A DNA stretch of 64,000 nucleotides from Mugil cephalus (lineage: Eukaryota > Chordata > Actinopteri > Mugiliformes > Mugilidae), in the NCBI RefSeq assembly GCF_022458985.1, contig NC_061772.1, forward strand, positions 28,083,501 to 28,147,500. The letters are read 5' to 3'. Below, in pieces: positions 1-16,600 of the stretch. The notes under the pieces were generated by a model. That model saw only the letters and a list, made by a program, of their open reading frames with translations, was not told the origin of the DNA and did not search any database. Position numbers and translations under genes: made by a program. Position 1 is the first letter of the stretch; every line of letters starts with the position of its first letter.

Positions 1-3533
<3,533 letters not shown>

Positions 3534-5190
3534 TGCCCCCCAACCCCACCCAACCCCAACCCCGTCCTCACTGCCCAGACAACCAATGGTAAAACTACTC
3601 TTAAGACCAACCAGGACCAATCGAGAGAACTAAGAGGACGCTCTGAGTTCTGACCTGTGAAACCAGACGTGTTTTGGTAACCGACTGTAAAGACTTTTTT
3701 TTTTTTTTTTGTCTGTAGCTTGAGCTACATTTTTGGAAACCAGCCAGTTTGTTTACTCAGCTTGACGTCAGCTGACTGAAGGACTGTAGAAAGTCAAGGA
3801 CGGATAATCTGTCACGTCACCTGTCGATTGGTGACGGGACGCCTCGTCAAACTCTGGATTTACTTTTTGTTTTTTAACCGGCGTTTTCTGAAAAAAAAAA
3901 AAAAAAAAATCAGCATTTAATAAGAGAAGAGTTGGGTGGAGCTGGACGGACGTCGACGAGCAGCAGCCACCACAGCGCGATCATCACAAAACACGATAAA
4001 ACCTGTTCTTTTTTAAGACCTAGTCGGACGTTTTGGGTGATGTCTCACTGCATTTTTCATAAAAAAGTGATGCCACAAACTGATTAGCTTAGCATAAAGA
4101 CGAAAAACTAGCTAGCTCATTGTCAAACATCTTTAAAGATCATTGATTAACACATCTGGAGTTTTAGCTTCATTCTAAGCTAAGCTATGCTAAGCTAGTC
4201 TAGGCTCGTGGCTGTAGATTCCACATTACCCAAAATATAGAACATTTACCGCCATACTACTTATTTTATAAATCAATTTATAACACAAAGTTTTAATTTA
4301 ATTAGAAAAGTTTTTCAGTTTTTTTAGTTTTCTTGGATCTTGCAGCCCCTAGTGGTTGTCTAAAGAACTGCAACTTTCCCCAATCTGTTGCGTTCTGCTG
4401 TGGCGGCTGCTGCCTAAATTAGTTAAAAAGTTAATTAAAAAGTTAAACAAAAAAATAAAAAAAATAAATCAGTGCCTTAGTCTGTGAGGCAAAAAGTGAG
4501 CAGCGCCACCCTGCTGTCTGACCGAGGAACTGCGACCAGCTGGTGGATTGACTTCTATTGTTAAGGTCGACCCGGTCGTTAAGCTCAACATCTTGTGTTA
4601 ATTGTTTTTCTTTAGATTTTTAGACACTGAATCCATTTTCTTCCCATTTCTTTTAAATTTTTACGTTATTTTTTTTTTTAAATAGCTGTTTATTTCTAGC
4701 TACCTGATTCTGAACATGGACACATTTTCAACCTATTTCTTTTTTAATTTACAGTGTCAACTTAATTACTTTCTAATTTATTTTCCTCTTTTAATTTTAG
4801 TAATCATTCATTTTGATGTAGACGGACTAAAGCGGGGGAAGGGGTGTAAAGTTAGCTTCAGCTCATATAACCTGCGGAACGGGGCTCGTTTCTAGTTTAT
4901 GTCGATCTGCTGGGATCACGGCACCTCGGCCTCGTTAAAGAAGTCTCAGCCTTTTGTCTGAAGATGTCGGGTTTGGGGTTTTTTCATGTTTAAGTTTGTG
5001 GTTTGTTAGTGAGGGAGCCTCCTCTGTCGCTACAGCTAACCCAGATAGACTTTCAACAATCATAAGAGATTTATACTAGAGAACTTAACGCTCCTGCAAC
5101 GATTCTTTGCTTTTTCTTTCCAAAACTGTAACATGTACCGGACATAGAATTGGGAAGCGACAATAAAAAAAAAAAAAAAAAGCTTTCTGC
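3534..5190 (+). other. pacsin3: pacsin3 3' UTR
   Basis: Non-coding sequence after the TGA. The first good poly(A) signal is AATAAA at 5162-5167. It is followed by an A-run and then a GT-rich stretch (5205-5240) that fits a downstream element. A second AATAAA near 5376 could give a longer form. The end is inferred. Confidence 0.5.
5162..5167 (+). terminator. pacsin3: Poly(A) signal for pacsin3
   Basis: AATAAA hexamer about 1.6 kb after the stop, followed within 40 bases by T/GT-rich sequence. It is the best-placed signal before the convergent glg1 gene. Confidence 0.5.
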
Positions 5191-5852
5191 AGCTGGAAGT
5201 TTTACAGACTTTCATTTTGTCCTCGTGTTGTTGTTTTCAAAGTGCACACAGACTCTTATTGCTGTATAATTGTGTAGAAAATGACGATATTTGCATATTT
5301 TCGAAACGATTATAGAAAAGAAAATAGTGTTGACAGCAAAAAAAAAGTGCACGTGGAAATGGTGGCAGGTAAAAATAAAGAGGTTCTCGATGAACGCAAA
5401 TCCTAATATTCTTCAGTTGCTCATTTTTTGTGGAAATTCATGTTTAAGCCTGATGTGAACCTGTGAACGTTCCTCCTCTGGTTAAAATAATCTGAACTCG
5501 AGCTCCTTCCTTGGAGCTTCAGAGCCTGAACGGATCTTTACAGGACTCCAGACTTCGCAGCCACAAAAGGTGAGTAGGTGAGTTGATTTCTGGTTAATTT
5601 TGATGATAATTGTCGGACCATTTGTGGGGCTCCACGTGGTGAATAACAGCTACATCATGGAGTTGAAACAAAATGTCTAAGTGGTTAGTTGTAGCTAATA
5701 ATGTTTGCTCTTCTGTAGAGTTAACAGATACAGTTAAAAGTTAAATGCTAAAACCGAGTGGACCTGCTATAAAAAGGATTTATCTCACCTGAGCTGCCAA
5801 AACTGTGGGAAATGATACTAAAGCTAATAAATAATTTTACATTCTTTTAAAT

Positions 5853-6360
5853 CTGGGGTCTTCAACGTTTTTCAGGCCAAGGAGGGGCCCCCTACCTACT
5901 ATATGTGTTCTATATTAAACTAGTGATATTAATAAATATATTATAGTTTTACATTCAATATTAAGTTATTCAACGTAGGGAGGCTGTGCAGCTGCTGTAA
6001 ACAACAGGTTCTTGGCCTATTGCAGGGAGTCGGTGTGTAATATGCAGCCTCGTGATTGGCTCAGCAGCGATAGGGGCGGGGCCTACTGTGTACAGGAGGC
6101 TTAGATTGACAGATCTAGTGTGGAGACAGTCAGACGGCTCCTGTATCGCTGCCTCCATTCGTCCCTTTACTAAAATGTGTTGGATTCATGTTAATGTGCA
6201 TTTATAGAAACTTAAATTTGTGGGGGAAAATTAAAAGAAATATATGTAAAAAAAAAAAAAAAAAAAAAAAAAAGTCTAATCAACCAAAGATTTTGTGACC
6301 CCCCTGCAGTAGCTCCATGGACCCCCTAAGGGGTCGCGGACCCCCTGTTGAAAACCTGTG
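5853..6360. mobile_element. Non-autonomous hAT-like element, copy 1
   Basis: Ends are inverted: the left starts CTGGGGTCTTCAAC and the right finishes GTTGAAAACCTGTG. Flanks TTTTAAAT and TTTTAAAC look like an 8-bp target duplication with one mismatch, as hAT transposons make. There is no transposase. Related copies lie at about 7265-7650 and 21065-21286 and share internal blocks such as GATTGGCTCAGCAG and GTCTAATCAACCAAAGATTT. An A-run sits at about 6249-6273. Confidence 0.7.
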
Positions 6361-7264
6361 TTTTAAACTATTTTCTAATGTACGTGAAAAAGTCTGATGC
6401 ATCCGATCGGTTTTAGTTACTCATTCAACATAATGAAAATTAATTTTAAAAAAGCGAATTTTTTAAGGATTTAATTGTTTTGAGACACTTTACTGTAAAT
6501 GATCTAAAATAAATGGGACTAAACCTTCAGCCAGTGTTGCAGTAAAACCTGAAGTTAAGATTTGTCAGAGCTGGGGTCAAAGTGATGTTTGTTTTGGACC
6601 AGTTTTAGACTTTGGGACTTGGTTAAAGCTTCAACGAGGCCTCAGTGAACTCACACTTCACTGAGGATGAGACGAGAATATCCACAGGTTTAGGCCGTGG
6701 TTTGTGTAAAGTTTGAGCCGTTATGTGCTTTATGTTTAACATTTTAGTCCCAATGATGAGACATGATGTGGCCAGAAGAGAGTCAGAGTTACTGAATGGT
6801 CTGATTATGAGAAGCTCAACCAGGCGGCAGAGAAGGGTTTGACTGATAAAGTGACATGAATAGTGACGCAAACCTACTCGGGGGGGATCGTGTATCTGTC
6901 AGGTGATGCTCTGTCATGATGAGGTGGCTTTTGACTAGAAGGATTCTCTGCCCTCTGGTGGACAAAAGTAGATTCAGGCCTGGAGGCAACTTCCTCTTGA
7001 GTCGATGCATTTTATTTATCTGCTGGGGTAATTCATTAAAACTAGCTTACAGCTGTTATTACTGTTAAACGGGTACGTGCGGTGCAGCTTTAAGTATTTT
7101 CAGAAGATGCAGAGAACCAAATCCCACAAGTGAACATGTGTTTTTATTTATTCAGTATTTAGTTTTGAGTAATTTGTGCAGAAATTTAGAAAATTCTGGT
7201 GCATAAACATTTCAAGCTGCACTGTAGTGTTACTTTGGCACTTTAACTTCTACTATGTCTACAA

Positions 7265-7650
7265 CATTTTTCAGGCCAATAACCCCCAAACTGATGGAGA
7301 GATTAAGTAGGGACCCCCATGTGTACATGTGTTAAACTCTGCCTAGTGCTATTTATAAATATACTTTATTGTTATTATAATTTTGCATTCAATATTTAGT
7401 TATTAAAACAATACATAGGTTCAATTATTATTATTATATCATGGCCTTGTGATTGGCTCAGCAGTGAGAGGGGTGGGGCCTGTTGTGTAGGGAAGCTTAG
7501 ATTGACAGGTCAAGTTTGTGTTAATGTGTATTTATAGAAACTTAAATTTAATATATATATATTTAAAATGTCTAATCAACCAAAGATTTTGGTGACCCCC
7601 TGCAGTACCTCTGCGGATCCCCTAGGGGTCGTGGACCCCCGTGGAGTCCC
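7265..7650. mobile_element. Non-autonomous hAT-like element, copy 2 (diverged)
   Basis: Matches copy 1 along its length: TTTTTCAGGCCAA at the left, GTGATTGGCTCAGCAG in the middle, GTCTAATCAACCAAAGATTT near the right, and a GGACCCC-rich end. It lacks the sharp left terminus of copy 1. Confidence 0.6.
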
Positions 7651-8095
7651 ACAGAGTGCAAGGAATTATGGGTGGAGTTGGTTTTATGCAAAATATAATA
7701 TCCAAAAATACAGTTTTAACAAATGGTTAGTCTGAATCTATTTGTTCCATTTAGACATTATTTTATACATTAAATTGTACTTGCACAAAAATGGTGTTTA
7801 AGCAGCATATGTGCAATTTGATTTATGTGAGCGAGTACAAAAGATCTCAAACTAGCTGCGTTAATGAATATTTTAATAGTATGTTTGTTACTTTCTAGAG
7901 AGCTTGAGTTCAGTGAGACGAGAAATGATCAGAATTAGCTGAGACTCGTGACTTTAAGAATAAACGTGTGACTGTAGATCTCCAGGAACCAACCAGCGTT
8001 GGCTTTTAGGCTCAGTTCTTCATTATTAACTTTTTATTTCTGAAAGGAGACTGAGGTCGAAGCGAAAATAGGAAAAACTGCAGACATTTGTTTTT

Positions 8096-8101
8096 TTTAT
8101 T
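8096..8101 (-). terminator. glg1: Poly(A) signal for glg1
   Basis: TTTATT on the plus strand reads AATAAA on the glg1 strand, about 2.6 kb past the stop. Beyond it (lower coordinates) the transcript strand becomes T-rich. Human GLG1 also has a long 3' UTR. Other TTTATT hexamers nearer the stop could give shorter forms. Confidence 0.4.
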
Positions 8102-8619
8102 AAATTGACAAATTTCATCTGTACAGCAAAATCAAATGTCACAATGATAGATCTGTTACATCTTCATATTACATGGGCATATTCTAAAAAGAACGCAACT
8201 GCACATCGATAAAGTTCGTACACGGAGAGACTCACAAAACCCAAGGCTGTCTTTATTCATCTCTGTCAGAAACTGAACGATGGATCAGAAACAGAAACAG
8301 CAGCGAACTGTTAGCTCTGGAGTATTTTTGAACACTGGTACGATTCGTTTCTCTGTTTAGAGGAGGAGGAGGAGCAGAAATAATTTACAACAAAAAGCTG
8401 CTGAGGATCTGGAGATGTGATCACGTAAAGTGCAAAAAATTAAAAATGTTAAATGGTGTTTGATAAACAGATAAAATCACGTGCAATTTCCCTGCAAAAC
8501 CATCGACTAAAACCCTGCACAATGATCGTCAGATGTTGAGTTTAAACATCCGGATCAGAATATTCCAGCCGGCTGCAATAAAAAGACTCCACTGAGCTAC
8601 TTAAAGCTGCTCTCAGCAG

Positions 8620-9760
8620 TTTGTTTGTTTGGTTCTGGGCAGGTGGAACCAGACACCGATTAGCTTAGCTTAGCCTAGCTTAGCTTAGCTTAGAACAAAA
8701 GCGGGCATCAACAGGATAAAACCTTTAGCTAAAGTAGCAGCTGGTTTACATCGCCAGTTAGTTAGAGGCTTTAATTAACGTTTATCAGATGAGAACTAAA
8801 TACTGAGTCGTCTTAATCATTCACAGAAATTAATTCACAATGAAAAAAAGATGCAAAATATAAATATATATTTTTACAAATTAAGAAATGAGGCTCTGCA
8901 GATGTGAGTGCAAAATTAAAAAAATGTTAAGTATGTTTGTGCCTCCGTAGCCACAGTTTAAGTCACATAAACGTCCATTAACCACTGAGGGAACATCGCT
9001 TCTAGATTTTCTAAATGCATTCAGGATATTTGTTTTAAGAGAACAAGCTTTGATTCACTTTTATTGTTCTTAATCATTCACAGGAATTAATTCATAACAA
9101 AAAAAGGCAGAAAAATAATAATTATGTATTTTTTAACAAATTAATAAATGAGGCTCTGCAAATGTGCAAAATTAAAAGTGTTAAATAATGTTTGTACCGT
9201 TTTAGCTACAGTTAAAGTCACATTAAAAGGAATAATCAGTTCTGAATTTCAAAATGGGACATTTGTTGCATCAGGCTGTGAAGTTACTCTGGGTGAATCG
9301 GTTTGGCCTCTTATTTATATGTTTGGTTTTGGGCAGATGGAACCAGACAGTTACTAGCTTAGCTTAGCTTAGCTTAGCGCAAAAACAGGATAAAATTTCA
9401 CTAATGTCGTGTTTTAATCTGCACCGAAACCTTTAGCGACCATTTAATTAGAGGATGAGCTTTAATTCATTATTAATAAATGAAATAAATACTGTGTGTT
9501 CTTAACCATTCACAGAAATGAATTTACAGTAAAACTAAGATGCAAAATAATTATTTATTTATTTATTTTTTACAAAATAATAAATGAGACTCTGCAGATG
9601 CGATTAATTTAAGTGCAAAGTTAAACATCCATTATTGGTTCCGGCAACTCCAAGTTACTTTCTGTGATATTTTCTGTCACTTATTTGTCTGTTTGGTTCT
9701 GGGCAGGTGGATCCGGACGGCAGTTAGCTTAGCTTAGCTTAGCTTAGCTTTAAAAGGAAC
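8620..9760. repeat. Three degenerate tandem units inside glg1 3' UTR
   Basis: A block reading TGGTTYTGGGCAGRTGGA-CC-GACA followed by (TTAGC)n occurs at about 8630-8697, 9323-9380 and 9690-9751. A second block (CATTCACAGRAATKAATT ... AAATGAGRCTCTGCARATG) occurs at about 8818-8910, 9072-9165 and 9508-9602. The two alternate, so an ancestral two-block unit has been tandemly duplicated and has diverged. Confidence 0.75.
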
Positions 9761-10431
9761 TTCCTGTGAATCTAAAACCTACATGTTTTTACATGAAATC
9801 CTTCAGCTAACGAAGCAAAGGATGTGAACGATACTGGTCAACCTCATCTCCACGAGCTGCTCTGTTTTTACCGTCAAACAACGTCCGAATATCAGGATCA
9901 GATTATTAATCAGCAATAAATAAGGCATGAACGTAAAAAAAAAAAAAGAATAAAAGTGCAAACAAATCAGCGTTTAAATTAAAAAAACCAAAAAATATGC
10001 ACACGACATTCCTGTTGATGACCACGATGAGACCAGCTTGACCTTCGTTCTCAGTCTGTAGCAAGTGAAGTGGAGCTGGTCCCGATGCAGACACAGAGTA
10101 TGTGGAGAGGACGGGACCAAACGCTCATAATTCAACAGCAACAAAGTTTTGCCTCATAAGATTCCACGTGTGCATTTCAGGCCACTGCAGTCACAAAAAA
10201 ACAAAAAAAAAGTAAAAAGAAAACCTGTTGCTCTTCGTGCTCCGGTCTCTGTTATATATCACCGAAAGAAAAGAAAAGAAAAAGAAAAGCGTCGGGGCCG
10301 AAAGCATCCTACCCTCAGAAGCAGCAGCCCTCAGTCACATCATGAACAGCGCTTATTTAGAAACTTAAAAGATGCTGGACGACCTCGCATCCGACCCCAA
10401 ACAACATCGGCAGCAGAAGCAGATTCGTTTG

Positions 10432-10660
10432 TGGGGGTGGGGGGGGGGTAGCGGGGAGGGGAGGGGAGGGGAGAAAGGGGGGGAAAATACGAGCGAGGAA
10501 AAACTCTTTGATAAGTGCTCCCCCAGTTTGGAGACGCAGGATTTAGATGGAGGAGGAGGAGGAGGGGATCCAGATGTGGTGTTGGCACTGTGCAGGTCGG
10601 CTGGTTACAGATCCAGGGGGAGGAGGGGGGAGGAGGAGGGGGAGGGAGCGAGGAGTCAGT
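10432..10660. repeat. G-rich / GGA-rich low-complexity tract at the glg1 stop codon
   Basis: Contains several runs of four or more G on the plus strand (10432-10484 and 10615-10660) plus GGA repeats (10545-10566). The glg1 mRNA is therefore C- and CCT-rich just after its stop codon. The plus strand could form G-quadruplexes. Confidence 0.8.
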
Positions 10661-10694
10661 CCTTTCTGAAGCGTCGGGGGCTCGTCCTCGTCCT

Positions 10695-13600
10695 CTACCG
10701 GTCCTTCAGCTCTCTGGTCACTCGCTTGGTGATGCGACCGCACAGCAGCCCCACCAGGAAGAGGACGCACACGCTCAGTGCGATCATCAGCAGGATGTAG
10801 TTCTTGGAGGGGGACGTCATCACCTGGACGGCCAGGTCTGAGAAGCCCTCCGCCGGCGCCACCTGCAGGACGGAGACGGAAAGATATGACACAGGGTTTC
10901 TACAAGGTGAAAGACACATCATCCACTGCTCAAAGAAAAGAGTCACAACGTCTGTTTCAATGGATCATGGCTGCAGGAAGAAGAAGACGAAGAAGAGAGA
11001 GAAGACCAAAAAGAAGACAACCAAGAGAAAGCAGAAGACAGAAGACGGACAACAGGATGAATACGATCAGGAAGAAGAAGACGACCAAGAAGAAGCAGAC
11101 GATGACTATGAACAAGGAGACGGCCAAGAAGAAGACAATCAACAAGAAGACGACGACCAAGGTGAAGAAGACCAAGAAGCAGTAGCAGCAGATCATCATT
11201 CAAAACGACCACCTACACAAAAACTAAACAAACAAAAAAAAACATGGCTGCACTAACAACAAACACTGTTTAAAAGAAGAGCAAAGTTTCCTGGAGACGG
11301 CGTCAAGGAGACAAATCTTCCAGAGAGTTTCAGGGAGTTTATACCAACGTTGGATGAGCAGAACATTTTCTGGAGTAGAGAACCCAAAGTAGGAGCTCCC
11401 ATCTCCACATTAACTCCATTAACTTAGACAGAAAGATGCACTGGACTGAATCCAGTCGACTCGTCCTCATCTTTACCTTTGCAGCATAGCTCCACATGTC
11501 GATACGGTCTTGAAGCCTTTTCTTGCACTCAGGCTGCAGACGAACCCTCTTGTCCTGCAACGCCTCCATCAGACACGACATCTCTGCAGGACGAGAGGGA
11601 CTGACACATTAGAACATGATGATGCTTCTACATGAGGATGGATATCAGTTAATTAATGTGAAAACACCCACGTCGTCCTCTGCCCGGTGTGATGGCGGCG
11701 CAGTGATGCTTGAGGTCGAGAGCGCAGGCCGTGTGGAGGACGGGGTCCACGAAGATGTCCGCCTTACTCTCCTTCAGCATGTTCAGGACTTCCTGCAGAC
11801 ACAGAGATCACACACCAGGTTTAAGTCAAATAAACTATTTCTCAACTTGTTCTAAAGCTCAAACACAGACCATCAACGTTAGGTTATAATTAATGTGATA
11901 TAACTGGTAATGAGAACGTACGTCACCCTGGAAAAACAAGTGAGTTTGATCCTAATAAGACAGATACTTGATGTAAGTGCAATACATACAAAGTAACACT
12001 GCAAAAAATGTCCGGTTTAAACCATATTGGTACCTGTAATATTACAGATATGTAATATTGGCTCATTTCCCTGTAGCTCTGTAGCTTGATTGGATTCTCT
12101 TTGATGTTTTGAGGCATTTTCATGCAGAAATGTAGAAGATGATGTGGGATGTGCATGTTCATTTAAGCTCCACAGGAACATTGTATCCGTCTGATTAAAT
12201 GATCCTAAACAGAAATGTACCTTTTTACAGGCCTCCTGTTTGATTTTCAACAAGTTGACTTTCAGACACTCTTCCACCTGACCCGTCTGCTCCTGAGCTG
12301 CCGCCTCCTCCGCACACAATCTGGAGATCTGGAAAATACAGTAACATCATTTAACATTTTCTACACCGAGTCTTCTCTCTTCTGTAACAGGTAGTCTGGC
12401 TGTGTGTTGAACAACATGTGAACCCTCTATAGATACACACATCAGGCATAACATTATGACCACCTTCCTGTTCTTCTTGTGTTTTTGAGTTGCTCCTAAA
12501 GTGTTTTTGTTGATGAATCCTGCTGGGGATGACTGCTGCCATCAGGGAGTGTCATTGCTATGGGGTGGGGGTGTCTGGTCTGGTCTAGGTGAGTGCTACA
12601 TGTCTAAGTAACATCGACATGAATGAATCCCAGGTCCAAAAGTTTCCCAGCAGAACACTGAATTGTCACAAGACGGTTTAAAGGTTATTTTCTTCTCCTG
12701 GAAGTGGTCATAATGTTGTGGCTGTTTGTGTACTTGAGCAGTTTTAAATGTACCTCATCTGAACAGTGCATCTGCAGTTGTGGGTCCAGTCTGTAGTCGA
12801 GCGCCGACTCCTGGAGAATCACTCTGATCTGGTCTTCACAGTCTGGAGACAACCTCTGCACCAAACCCCAGCCAGAAAACAGGCAATTTAACACAGAACC
12901 TTTGACTTTTAGTACGTAGAAACGCTGCATGTGTACTTTCACCACCCACACTACCTGCACCTAACGGGGCAGTTTCGGTACATTGTCGTGGTCTAACCTG
13001 GTCGGCGTATTTGAGTTTGAGGCAGGCGATGACCTGACCCTCCAGCTCGCTGTCCTCGCTCGCCTTGTTCAGGATGGACTGGCAGAACTTCGGGATGTCG
13101 GCTCGGCAAGCTTTCCTCAGCACCGGGTTCAGCCGGTAGTCTGGAGGAGGGAGAAGAAGAGGAGAGCGATCTGGTTACAGGACACATGTTAATATACTGA
13201 CGACACAGTGACGACCCATTTGACATTTGATCCATATTTGGAGGACCGCCTACGCAACTGATATCATCATCCTCCTCTTATTTTTAATATTTATACAAGA
13301 ATGAACAAATTAAGTTACTGCAGAAATAAAAATATTTGAAGGAGTTTTGACTGAGGAGGACAACGGGTTTAAATGAAGCAGAATAAGCTACAATAAAACC
13401 GGTTAATGCAAGCTCTGATCTTTCTTTAAATTGTTCTAATCAGTACAACAGCATCACTACATTGGTGCTTGTCTTAAAAAATAAAATAGCAAACTTCAGA
13501 GATGAATAAATAAATAACTTCATGTCTGTGCTTTACAGTTTGCTCCAAAATATGTATCATATCCCCATTTAGGAAACGCTGAAAAAGATGTGTTGGTGTT

Positions 13601-16600
13601 TATTTGCATCCAGAGCAGATGTTAAACCTACGTGTAAACTCTCGTACATAGAGCTGGACACTTGTTGTGAAGCTCTGTGTGTGTGTGTGGTTTGTGTACC
13701 TGTGTTCTGTGTGATCTGCCTCTTGGTGATCATCTGTTTACACTTGGGATCCATCAGCTCGCTGTTCTTGTTCTGCTTCAGACACTGGAGGACGTTCCTG
13801 GCGTCCGCTTCGGTACAGAAGCGCTGTGGGACGGGACGGGACGGGACAGCGTTCGTCACTTAAAAAGTAAAGAGCTTCAGTTTGTCACAGCTCCAGAGAG
13901 CGAGCGATGTTCACCTTGATCATCTGCTTGCAAACTCTCATCAGCTGGTAGTCGAGCTCGGGGTCGCTCATCTCCACTTCCTGCAGCCTGAAGATCCTCT
14001 GGTGGCAGTGCTGACTCAGCTGCTTCTTCTGCTCCTTCAGACACTCGATCATCTGAGGACGAGAGGGGTTCACTCATCGAGGCCTGATTAACTCAACTTT
14101 CTGACGTAGTCGGACTTGTGCTTTTACCTGAGCGTTACCGAAGGCCACGTTGGGACACAGGCGACTGATGTCGGACTTGCAGGGATCATACAACTCTGGT
14201 TCCAACCGAATATCTTCAGACTGAGACCAAAGGAGAAGAGAGACAGAAAAAAAAGTTGTTTCACTTTCCTGAATAAACAAAGTCTGATAGTGGCAGTACG
14301 GCTGTGGGGAGTCGTGCGTTTTGTGTTTTACCATCTCCAGCTCCTCCACCCGCAGCTGTTTGCGACACTTGAGGGAAACCCGCTGCTCCCTGGCCTCCTG
14401 CAGCGTATCGTTCCTCACCGTGGTGCTGAGACAGATCACGACGTCCACCCTGCAGAGGGACGGAGACGGACGGCGTGAACAACGTCCGCTTAAATCGATC
14501 CGACAATCAATTCCACGGTTTTTATTCCACCATTCACATATGTGTATATATGTATAAAAACTCTCTGCTGGTATTACTGACTGTCTTTTGCACATTCTCT
14601 ACCTCACACAGATAAAGATGCTGCTGTTATGTCCACATATACACTGGAAACACTTAATTTTATTGCATTTTTATTTGTGCACTTTTTACTTATCGTTTAC
14701 TCTAGTGTCGGGATAATGTCTGTCTGTACCTCTTCACAGTGAGAAAGTAAGAAATGTTTATGTCACTGCCTTTGTATGTCTGGTACATGTGAAGAAATTC
14801 ACAACACAGTCACCAAAAACTCACTTTTTCTTGATGTTTGGACACAAGCGCAGGACGTCCTCCTTGCAGGCCATCTTGAACTTGTAGGAGAACCGGAAAT
14901 CCTTCATTTGGACCTGGAAGGCGAGCGCAAGGATAATTTACTGATATCAGTCATTCAGTCAGAGTTTATTTACGCTCCACTAGTCCTTCAGAACTGGAGA
15001 AGCTACTTGGATGAAACGTCTTCAGGAAACTCTACAAATCATTTCACCAGGTCACAACGTCCAGGAAACATCACTGATAATCTGGTTGTCATTGCTCCTC
15101 TTAATGTTTGGGTTATATAAGGCAGCGAGTTGAACATTTTGTCCTTAAAGTTGATGTTAGAGGAAGGAAAAATTGGACAAGTGGACAGATGACATGTCAG
15201 AGACTTTGAATGGACTGTAATTGCTCGATGACCTGGTCAGAACATCTAAATTATTTAAATATATTTAAAGGGAGAAGTGCCTCTTATTGTTTAAGCTATT
15301 AACTTTAGTTTAAAGTAGTTAATTAAAACAAAAATAAATACATTAATCTTATAAATTTTTAAATTAGCCATGAAAGGGTAATTAAAGAGAAACAGGAGCC
15401 GACGTCCTGATAACTGACCAGCTGGAAGTGTGTAACGCCGACCGTGCACTTGTCGTTCATCTCCTTCTGGTGTTTATTCTGAACCAAGCACTCCATCAGA
15501 TCACCCGTATCGATCTGGTTATCGGCTACATCCTGCACACACACAAACACCACAACACAAATCCATAACAGTGATTCATTAGAGCACTATTTACATGACA
15601 TGCAATTTCACAATATCAATGTTTGGGGGAAAAAAATAATTAGTTTTCTCTTGTACGTGACACCAAAAGAAAAATATTCTGTCAATAAAATAAAAATTAT
15701 TCAACCTTCAGGCAAAATATTACCAATTACCCAGCCAGTGGATAATGAGTTTACCATTATATTTCCAAAGAAGTACATTTAAATCCCATTTTGTGAGTCA
15801 TGTTTTCTCACATCCTAATTAAAGCTATATGATTTTCACAGAGCTAATCAGCCAAATCCAAAACTACACTCTTTTCTTATGTCTGCATCAAATTAAAATT
15901 AATTTATTTCAGTTTAAAATGTGTTTTTATTAGTGCTGTCAAACGATTAAAAATTTTAATCAGGTTAATCACAGGGTTGCTGTGGATTAAGTTTGATTAA
16001 TCGCGATTAATCGATTAATCTATATTAATCACATTTCATTTTGCATGAGCAAACAGACTCAAGAAGGGAATATATATATATATATATATATACATATATA
16101 CATATGCACTTAACATATTGATTAAACACCTTAAAGAGTTTCAACAAAACAACTTAATTAACTTTGACAGCCCCTTTATATATTTGTAAGCCTTGATATT
16201 TAACATTTAAAGGCATTTAATCAAATAAAATCATACAAAGTATGACTACAGTCAGAGGCAGCAGTAACTGCTAAACTATGCTAGTTAGCATTTAGCATTT
16301 AGGGCTAATTTTTCTGTTTTAATTTCTGCTACCTGCTTGTTAGCTTGCTCACCGGTTAGCTTTGGTTGGGTTGCAGGCTGATGTTGAACGTTGAGTATTT
16401 TGAGAACATGACTTCTCAATTAGAAACCTTCAATGTGCCTTAAACAGATTGTCAGCAACCTTTGTTTCTGTATGTTCCTGATATATAACATCCACCACCT
16501 CCCCCCCAACATAGAAAAATAAAAAGAGTGCTCACGTGGCAGTGGGCCTGGATGACGGGTTCACAGGCTCTGATGAGCAGAGCGTCTATCTGAATGTCCT

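Larger units (their letters stand above)
5191..8095. other. Convergent intergenic region pacsin3 / glg1
   Basis: About 2.9 kb between two 3' ends. It holds two copies of a hAT-like repeat (5853-6360 and about 7265-7650) and otherwise AT-rich unique sequence. I see no gene in it. Confidence 0.6.
8102..10694 (-). other. glg1: glg1 3' UTR (inferred extent)
   Basis: Non-coding sequence between the glg1 stop and the distal poly(A) signal. It contains degenerate direct repeats of a unit with a conserved CATTCACAG/GAGGCTCTGCA core and (TTAGC)n runs. A G-rich (plus strand) tract lies at 10432-10660. Confidence 0.45.

Noticed and set aside
10778-11256. Lys/Glu/Asp-rich open frames on the plus strand near the glg1 3' end
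   Set aside because: They cover the last glg1 exon in antisense and a GAA-rich intron tract. The composition comes from the repeat.
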